Part shown: piece after piece, positions 57,549-64,000 of the stretch
How the letters are laid out: every line of letters begins with the position of its first letter
How positions within the stretch are numbered: position 1 is the stretch's first letter
Source: Auriscalpium vulgare
Taxonomy: Eukaryota > Basidiomycota > Agaricomycetes > Russulales > Auriscalpiaceae
Assembly: GCA_019915015.1 (NCBI GenBank)
Contig: JAHBBC010000006.1
Location: 310,001 to 374,000, forward strand
Reading direction: 5' to 3'
DNA: 64,000 bases
Translations under genes and position numbers: made by a program
Notes under the pieces: generated by a model
Told to the model about the DNA's origin: nothing
The model's input: only the letters and a program-made list of their open reading frames with translations
Databases searched by the model: none

Positions 57549-58375
57549 AAGCTATCAGACTGTTATTTATGTAACTTACTGATGATGGAAGAAAGAGGGA
57601 CTCGCGATATCTACTACTGTACGCGTACGTTACTGATTTCAGCATAGCTTGGTCGCCACCACTTGTATGCGTTGCTGTCTGCATGAAAGTTCCGTGACTC
57701 TGAATCGATTGGCGAATGGTGAAAAGCCTGATGAGGGACCTTGGAGGGCCGCTTTGGGAACACTCGACGGTCGAGTCAGTAGTCCTGAGTCAGCCAAGAT
57801 GCCCACTGTGCTGTATCTCCAGCTTCCACAGCCGACGGGAATTGGTGGGTGTGGTTTGGTCGTCATGCGTATGTACATGTGCTGACTTTGCTAAAGGAAT
57901 CGGACAGGGGCGTAATCAATTCGAAGAGCTCCCGGTCGCTGTGCAATGCATCCTGGTCAGCATCACGATCTGAGCTAAAGAGTAAATGCGGGCGTAGACG
58001 GCGTCTTGGGCGTGCCATTCAGTGCTCGCACAGGCGGGTTGCGGGGTGAGATAGTCTGCGGTATGTGGATCAGCACCCTGCTGCGGCTTCGTATCTTCTC
58101 TTACCTTGGCCTCGGGCCTCGTGTCTCTCGTTTTGCCTATGCATAGATCAGTAGCACAGCATGCACCTTACAAGCCCGCCTCCAGTTCACTAGGTCTTCT
58201 GTTGTCGGCGCCGGTCTCCTGGTCAAAGACAGCTTTCAGAACTCGAAGTGAATTTGGGATGATCGTATGGATACATTATAGTCAGTCGGTGAGCCTATAG
58301 ATAAGAGCAGCGAGAGGGAACGCTCAATCCGCCTGCGCATGTCAGCTGTAGCTCACAAGTTCCCCACAAGACATA
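57549..58375. other. Intergenic with a short duplicated tract
   Basis: 58225-58290 (CAGCTTTCAGAACTCGAAGTG, then GATGATCGTATGGATACATT) resembles 61440-61505. No gene recognised. Confidence 0.4.
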
Positions 58376-59043
58376 CACTGGAATCGCGTCAGTCCGGTGA
58401 AAGATAGTATGTGGAGGCTCACTGGCCATAGCTCGCGGCGCGTGACGACGGGCTCGTCAGGCCGCACGGGCGCCGTCACCGGGATCTCTCTCCCGCGCAC
58501 GTCACCGACCTCGACATCGTCGCCCTTCTTGTCATCTTGCGGCGAGCTCGTGCGCGACATGGACGTGGTGGATAAGAATGAAGAAAATGCTCGGCGCGCG
58601 AAGCATACCTGGAGTTCGAGATATACGAGGAATGCGAGGGCCCTGTGACTTCGCGAAGACAGATCGACTATCATCTGTCAAAGTCAGCTACGGAGACTAA
58701 CTTCGCGGGCCGCATGGTGGCTTCGAATCCAAGAAGCCTCGCGCCAAATGGGACCAGTGAGGCTTAAACAGGGACCCATCGACACGATAAAGGCACAGGC
58801 GCGGGGGTGCCGGTGGCGGTGAAGACTCAGAAGAGGCTAGATTGAGGGCGATGGCCTGCACTAGGTGCGTATCAAGCGTGCCACCCGGGATATCGCATTG
58901 CCACGCTGGCAGTGGCAACGTGGGATATGGAACGCCATATGTTCTGACACAGGCCGCGCAGCACTCTACGAGATACGAAGTCTGGACACATAACTAGTAC
59001 TTATCCGAGTCGATAGAGAAAGGACCATGATGGAAGGATGGAA
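58376..59043 (-). pseudogene. Duplicated 5' end of the Atg22-like gene
   Basis: Matches 53726-54312: upstream region, start (SRTSSPQDDKKGDDVEV), first exon with one extra codon (VGDVRGREIPV versus VDVRGREIPV), and the REL W segment. After that the frame degrades and no membrane-domain exons follow. It carries the promoter side, so a short transcript is possible, but no transporter can be made. Confidence 0.8.
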
Positions 59044-59234
59044 AGACTTTCGAGTCGGCGTGCCAATGCCATCCGAGCACCGGCCAGCATGAATCGGATG
59101 TCCGTATCATCATCCGCTGCAAGAGGGTGAAGCGGCCAATTGACAGTACTACGTTGTATTAACAAACAGAACAATGCATCGGAAAGAACAGAGCACATGT
59201 GAAAACATGGGTAGGCACTCGTGGGTATTCATGT

Positions 59235-61218
59235 CTAAGCAGGCCAGAGCACCTCAGACATAATAACAGAGAAGAACAGTAGTGGCACGCACCAGGTCGT
59301 GGAACTGGCTTGGCAAAAATTGTAAATGTTTACCATCTCCTTTTGCCCTGGACTGTCCACCACCATGGCCTCAACCGCAGCGGACAACGCCTCGGGGGTA
59401 GCTTTGTGTGCAATCGTGTTCCCAAAAAAACGCACGCTATACTCCCAGGTGGAATGGATCGTGCGGAGTTCTGTGCCGGAGAGGAACTCCTTGTCCTCGG
59501 TCGAGAGCTGTGCGTATAAGTCTGCAATCAGGCTTTCAAAGGGTTGGCTGTAGTTGACTGTGTACTTCCGCCGAAGCAGCTTTTTGGCCTTGTCAAGGAT
59601 AATGCGCCTGTGGATGGCCTGGAGATCGCCCAGGTGCTGTGCAGAGATTGAGCAGCTATAATGACTGCCTGGATCTCTACGTACCTTTTCATGATCTGTG
59701 GCTAGCGCGTCGTGCTGCCAGACAAATATCCATGGTCAACAGCAGCCCCGCAGTCAAAAGGCAGCGACCGACCTCCGTCTTGAGCACGTCGTGCTGCCAG
59801 ACAAATATCCATGGTCAACAGCAGCTCCGCAGTCAAAAGGCAGCGACCGACCTCCGTCTTGAGCACGTCGTGCTGCCAGATGGATATCCATAATCAATAG
59901 CAGCCCCGCAGTCAAAAGGCAGCGACCGACCTTGGCGTTGAGCGCGTCGTACTGCAAGAATGGATACATGGTCAACCGCAGTCACACATTCGAAAGGCAG
60001 ACAGACCTTGATGTTGAGCGCGTCGTGCTGCCAGACGAATATCCACGGTCAATAGCAGCTCCGCAGTCAAAAGGCAGCGACAGACCTCCGTCTTGAGCAC
60101 GTCGTGCTGCCAGACAAATATCCATGGTCAACAGCAGCCCCGCAGTCAAAAGGCAGCGACCGACCTCCGTCTTGAGCACGTCGTGCTGCCAGACAAATAT
60201 CCATGGTCAACAGCAGCTCCGCAGTCAAAAGGCAGCGACCGACCTCCGTCTTGAGCACGTCGTGCTGCCAGATGGATATCCATAATCAATAGCAGCTCCG
60301 CAGTCAAAAGGCAGCGACAGACCTCCGTCTTGAGCACGTCGTACTGCAAAAATGAATCCATGGTCAACCGCAGTCACACATTCGAAAGGCAGACAGACCT
60401 TGATGTTGACGGTAGATATCTTATCTTGCAGCTGGGGAAAGTGAGTAAACTGAAGCACGGTGAGCAGGAGATTGGGTCCTCACCTCATTCATCTGCTTGT
60501 AGATGTTTTCTATGCTACTTTCCTGCGGCGTGGATGATGGGCCAGGGGACGCGGACTCGAAGCGCTCGTTCTGCACGACGTCGCGCTGCGACACCTGAGT
60601 AAGGGGCGTCGTGGCGCCCGAGTCCAGGGTGACATCCCCGGGCCCTTTCTTGCCCTTCTTCTTCTTCGGCTTCTTGGACTTGGCTGTGGCAGCACTGCAT
60701 GAGCAAGGATTCACGATAACGGAGAGGCCACACACGCACTCGTGTTGGCAGCATCAGAACTGATCAGGGCATTGTAGGAGAGATTGCGAATGTTCTCCTT
60801 CTGCTGGCGAATGACCTCTTTGAACAGCGTTGATTGGTTGCCTGCGTTCATCTTGAAGACGACGAGGTAATCGAAAGGGTCGGTGGGCACAGCGAACGAC
60901 TCGCCGAACGTGGGAGTAGCTGACTCAGGGGCGCTGATTCGGAGAGGTTCAACGCCTGTGGTGCGCGGGCGGTGAGCACTGAACTACAACCTCTGCGGTA
61001 CACCTCAACGTACGCATGTAGTACCGCGGTTCACTGAAGTAGTCTCCAATGGCCCCGTCAGTGTCGCCGAGGACTGAGTCAATGTTGGCCACTTGAGCGA
61101 GCTGGCGGCGGATCGCCTTGCCAATGCGGATGCGGGCGTCTTCCGTACTGGTGTGGTCTGGGATGTCGATTGCGATCAGGCCCGAATCCTCTGGCAGGAT
61201 GGCGTTCACCAGTGGCAT
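59235..61218 (-). CDS. Unrecognised protein with a coiled coil built from tandem heptad micro-exons
   Basis: Fourteen exons, phases consistent, 422 aa: 61218-61014, 60955-60736, 60694-60484, 60431-60399, eight 21-bp exons between 60343 and 59773, 59714-59685, 59636-59235. The N-terminal part (MPLVNAILPEDSGLIAID, ARIRIGKAIRRQLAQV, DPFDYLVVFKMNAGNQSTLF) and the C-terminal helical part (HLGDLQAIHRRIILDKAKKLL, then RTIHSTWEYSVRFFGNTIAH) match no family I know. Between them are a Lys-rich stretch (KKPKKKKGKKG) and ENIYKQMNE leading into heptads. Each micro-exon is exactly seven codons (five are HDVLKTE), so splicing extends a putative coiled coil one turn-pair at a time. The C-terminal end (stop at 59235) may miss a last intron. 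Confidence 0.72.
59685..60343 (-). repeat. Tandem 79-bp exon-intron repeat array
   Basis: On the minus strand each unit is CTGGCAG acceptor, a 21-bp exon (CACGACGTGCTCAAGACGGAG type), then a GTCGGT/GTCTGT donor and a 58-bp intron with a TTGACC branch-like site. Exons: 60343-60323, 60264-60244, 60185-60165, 60106-60086, 60027-60007, 59951-59931, 59872-59852, 59793-59773, and a longer last one 59714-59685. One spacing is 76 bp (55-bp intron, also found before the first unit). 79 is not divisible by 3, so unspliced reading cannot continue across units. Confidence 0.85.
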
Positions 61219-61644
61219 GAGTGGGCAGAGTAGTGTATGGTCGGCTGCTTAAAGGATGGCAGCGCATGCCCGGTTTATATGGGTGTGGCGTACGCCCTCT
61301 GCCCTCTGCGCATCATCAGTCTCACGCACTCTGCCTTAAGAGACACCGAAACTATTATTCAAGTTTGCATTGAATAAGATACCGTTGCGTGAATATTACA
61401 ACCGTGTCAGGCTGTTGACAATCCACTCAGGCTGTCTTCGTGAACAGCTTCAAGAACTCGAGGTGAGTTTGTGATGGTCGTACATATGGATACATTGAGG
61501 TAGTCATAAAAAAAAATACCGATCAGCTCGACGAGCACAAGCGCTCACAGCAGTAGGAAAGGCCTGACCGAAGCATAATGGTGTCGGAATGAGGGGATAT
61601 TCTCCATGGAGTCTCGAGGAGATGGACACATAGTACTTGCCCTT
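61219..61644. other. Intergenic
   Basis: Upstream of the heptad-array gene and downstream of the zinc-finger-like gene; holds the short duplicated tract (61440-61505). Otherwise nothing seen. Confidence 0.35.
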
Positions 61645-62949
61645 TCACGACGGCGCCGCCGCCAACTTCCTCCTCTTCCGCTTCCCCTCCCCGTCCGTCC
61701 GCTCACGCTCATCCGCCGTCTCCGCCCCATGCCCCTCCCTCTCCCGGCGCGCACGCGACTTGCCCCGCGCCGACGCCGCACCGACGCTCTGGCTGCGCGT
61801 CTGCCGAATCACCACCTCCGCCCTGCCCTTCGTCGCACGCCCTCGCACCGGCGCCCGCCCGGCAGCGTCAGACATCGGGTGGTCGTCCTCCACGGTCAGC
61901 GCTGTGGTCGACTTCGCCAGCTTGGATCGGGGCGGCGCCCTGGGTGACGGGGCAGAGGGCTTGCGGCGGCGTGGCTTTGCGGCGGGGGACGTGGTGGGCG
62001 CGGGCGCGCTGCGCACGCTCGCCTCGACGCTGCTGTCCTCTGCGTCGCTCTGCGCGGGCGGCTTGCCCTTGCCCTTGCCCTTGCTCTTGGGCGGGGCCTT
62101 GCCTTTGCCTTTCGCGCGCCCGAGGTTGCTCACGCCCGCGGCGATCTCCGCCATGCCGCTGTCCTCGGTGCCCTCGCTCGCGTCGTCGTCCTCGGCGTCA
62201 GCGTCGGGAAGGGGGCGCGGGCGTTTGGATGCGCGGGTGGAGCGCGGGAGCGTGTCGCGTACGCCGTGGCAGTTGAGCCGCAGGCATGACTGCAGCCTGT
62301 CGTTAGTGAGCGTGGAGTCTGCGCGGAAGCGCGCGCGCTTCACGTCCGTCTGTAGACCATGCAAAATAATGAGTACATAGCGTAAATGGAAGTACACAAG
62401 ACGCACCGTGTGTTTCCCCTCGTAGCACCACCCGTCCGGCGGGCCCTGGTCACCGTCGCCCTCGACTGTGCGGCCACAGCACCCCCACAGCGTCTCGTAC
62501 TCCGCGCCCTCGCCCGCACGCCGCCCGACGCGCTCGACCTCCGCGCTCTCGTCGTCGTGCGCCACGCGGCACGCGCGGTCCCCGTTCTCCACGTCCACGA
62601 AGTCCGCGTGGCACCGCGCGCAGTGCAGGCGCGGCGGCGGCGTCAGCGTCGCGAAGAAGTCTGCGAGCGCCGCGAGCGTGGGCGGCGGTGCGCTGGGGAG
62701 GTGCGCGAGGGTGTAGGTGTGGAGCGTCTTCGGGGGCACGGCGGTGAGGAGCGAGTGCAGGGACTGCGGGTCAAGCGGGGTGGGCTGCGGGGAGAGGGAG
62801 GGCGCGGGCGAGGCGAGAAGGGCGGTTGCGGGGGTGCCGTCGGACGGCGAGGGCGTCCGGAGCTGCTGGACGTCCTTGGACGGCGAGGGCGGGTCGACGG
62901 CCATGGAGTCGTCCTGCGCTGCAGGTTTCCGAGCGAAAAACTTGAACAT
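61645..62949 (-). CDS. Basic nuclear-type protein with a Cys/His zinc-binding segment
   Basis: Two exons (62949-62407, 62349-61645), 415 aa. The N-terminus is MFKFFARKP followed by a Ser/Pro-rich region. Residues ~105-181 hold LHCARCHADF, ACRVAHDDES, LWGCCGRTVEG and WCYEGKHT, enough Cys/His to bind zinc. The second exon encodes an acidic patch (EDDDASEGTEDSG), then long Lys/Arg/Pro/Ala-rich disorder with several nuclear-localisation-like runs (KPRRRKPSA, KRKRRKLAA). The domain looks like an uncharacterised fungal zinc finger; I do not recognise a named family. Nuclear location is inferred. The intron is well defined (GTGCGT...CTACAG). Confidence 0.75.
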   Translation of the reverse strand: MFKFFARKPAAQDDSMAVDPPSPSKDVQQLRTPSPSDGTPATALLASPAPSLSPQPTPLDPQSLHSLLTAVPPKTLHTYTLAHLPSAPPPTLAALADFFATLTPPPRLHCARCHADFVDVENGDRACRVAHDDESAEVERVGRRAGEGAEYETLWGCCGRTVEGDGDQGPPDGWCYEGKHTVRLVYFHLRYVLIILHGLQTDVKRARFRADSTLTNDRLQSCLRLNCHGVRDTLPRSTRASKRPRPLPDADAEDDDASEGTEDSGMAEIAAGVSNLGRAKGKGKAPPKSKGKGKGKPPAQSDAEDSSVEASVRSAPAPTTSPAAKPRRRKPSAPSPRAPPRSKLAKSTTALTVEDDHPMSDAAGRAPVRGRATKGRAEVVIRQTRSQSVGAASARGKSRARREREGHGAETADERERTDGEGKRKRRKLAAAPS

Positions 62950-64000
62950 GGTGGGTATGCGCGTAAGGCGTATGTGTCGGCGACAAAGGAGGAGAAAGAG
63001 AGAAAGAATGCACGAGAGTAGGGCGCACAGCGCTTTGCGGGAGGTTATCTATTGCGGCGGCGCGTGCCCTCGACACCGTTCCCGCGTGTACGTCACATCG
63101 CGTCACATCGTTTGGCAGGCGCAGCACGTTCCAATGTCGAGGACAGCACGTCGACCAAGCGTGGCCATGGCCACCCTTGCATTCTCGCCCACAGACCAGC
63201 CGTCGTGACTCGGACTCAGCTTATCCACACACTTGTCGACGTCCCAACGCTCAGCAATCCAATGGAGGAGGCCGCAAAATCATTCATTCAAGCTACGACC
63301 GCGAGAAGGAAGTGCCTATGCGGGAATGGATGAAGGCAGAGGACAGACGAGTGCGTGACTCACTTGTGCGATCTCCTCGTACATCTTGCCCACTTCTCGC
63401 AGAAATGTCGTGTTTCTCGTCCTATCCCACTTCCGGTCGCCCACAGGCGAGTCAAGAACAGCTCCCGCTTAATGTCCCTCGTCCCCGCCCGCGCGTGCTG
63501 CACCCAGGAACAGGAGAACAGGAGCCAGCTCTCGACGCGCGATTCGCAAGCTACTCATGCTCGCGCACCAAATCAAAGAGATGAGCGCGGGAGATGATCT
63601 GCCGGTGACGGATGGTGGCAGGTGAGCACTGTTTTAATCGTTCGGCAGCATGTTCGTGGTGCATAAGGCGTCTCGTCTATTGGCCCCCGCCTCGCCTCAT
63701 GCATCCTTTTCGATGGATGGCTCATTGGTATCTTCTCCCAGGGTCGAACCTCTCGGGAAATGTGGGACTACTATTGCTATACGGCCCTACCCCGCCAAAT
63801 TTGACTGGCTAGACCTCCGCCCTGCCATCCCCAGCTGCCAACACTACATCGACACCTCGCTCCGCTACGTCACCCAGCCCGAAGTCGCATCCCACTGTTC
63901 CCGCTCGACTACAGTCCCTCCCAGATGAACCTGAACCCGGTGCTTTGACCCCCAATCCCTCTTAAACCATTGGCGAGGTCATGGCAGCGACCATGAGAAG
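62950..64000. other. Right-edge region, possible gene relic
   Basis: On the minus strand, 63520-63364 reads two adjoining charged segments (RDIKRELFLTRL, then GDRKWDRTRNTTFLREVGKM) in different frames, ending at a GTGAGT donor. This may be a broken exon of a gene continuing elsewhere. Plus-strand ORFs show nothing recognisable. Confidence 0.3.

Noticed and set aside
59754..60458. Minus-strand ORFs of 63-77 codons across the 79-bp array read as a repeat protein
   Set aside because: They are shifted by one base per unit and stop; the spliced 21-bp exon model explains the array better.
63583..63630. Possible gene start (MSAGDDLPVTDGG) with a GTGAGC donor
   Set aside because: The nearest acceptor gives a 27-bp intron and no recognisable continuation.

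Overview
The window comes from a filamentous basidiomycete, most likely an Agaricomycete. Genes are GC-rich and cut by many introns of about 45-60 bp, often with GTGCGT or GTGAGT donors. The gene set also fits: a LARP7/Pof8-like RNA-binding protein, SAP18, an ALR-type CorA domain, GMC oxidoreductase, P450, Atg22 and TPR-CHAT proteins. All gene models were built by hand from splice signals, phase and family resemblance. No search was run.

1-14 kb: a partial NmrA-like reductase, mitochondrial ribosomal protein uS7m, a La-related protein, and a CorA-domain gene present twice. The intact copy lies tail-to-tail with SAP18. A ~2.7 kb direct segmental duplication produced a broken copy plus a SAP18 tail remnant, with a 12-exon GMC oxidoreductase between the copies. 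14-26 kb: a NADAR-domain protein with a Met-Pro-Gly-rich middle, an intact TPR-CHAT gene (reverse strand), a small hydrophilic protein, a ubiquitin-like-domain protein and an alpha/beta hydrolase.

26-40 kb: a second TPR-CHAT gene split by a 9,966-bp insertion. The insertion has CACTG...CAGTG ends, terminal inverted repeats of 1.7-1.9 kb and a 3-bp CTT target duplication, as expected for a CACTA/EnSpm-type element. It has no recognisable transposase, is packed with satellite DNA, and carries a piece of the LARP7-like gene found at 2.5-4.1 kb. 40-51 kb: a complete 10-exon P450, an ABC-transporter remnant, ITP pyrophosphatase, an HD-domain cyanamide hydratase, and a third TPR-CHAT locus broken by two frameshifts. 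The three TPR-CHAT loci share a 5' leader that ends in a splice donor and a splice-donor-like motif just after the stop. They look like an expanding and decaying family.

51-64 kb: a 15-exon Atg22-like transporter and, 4.7 kb away, a duplicate of its 5' end; two Cys-rich hypothetical proteins; an unrecognised gene whose centre is a tandem array of 21-bp micro-exons, each coding one heptad; and a basic, zinc-finger-like nuclear-type protein. The final kilobase holds nothing firm. The heptad micro-exon array and the TPR-CHAT/CACTA locus are the most unusual findings.
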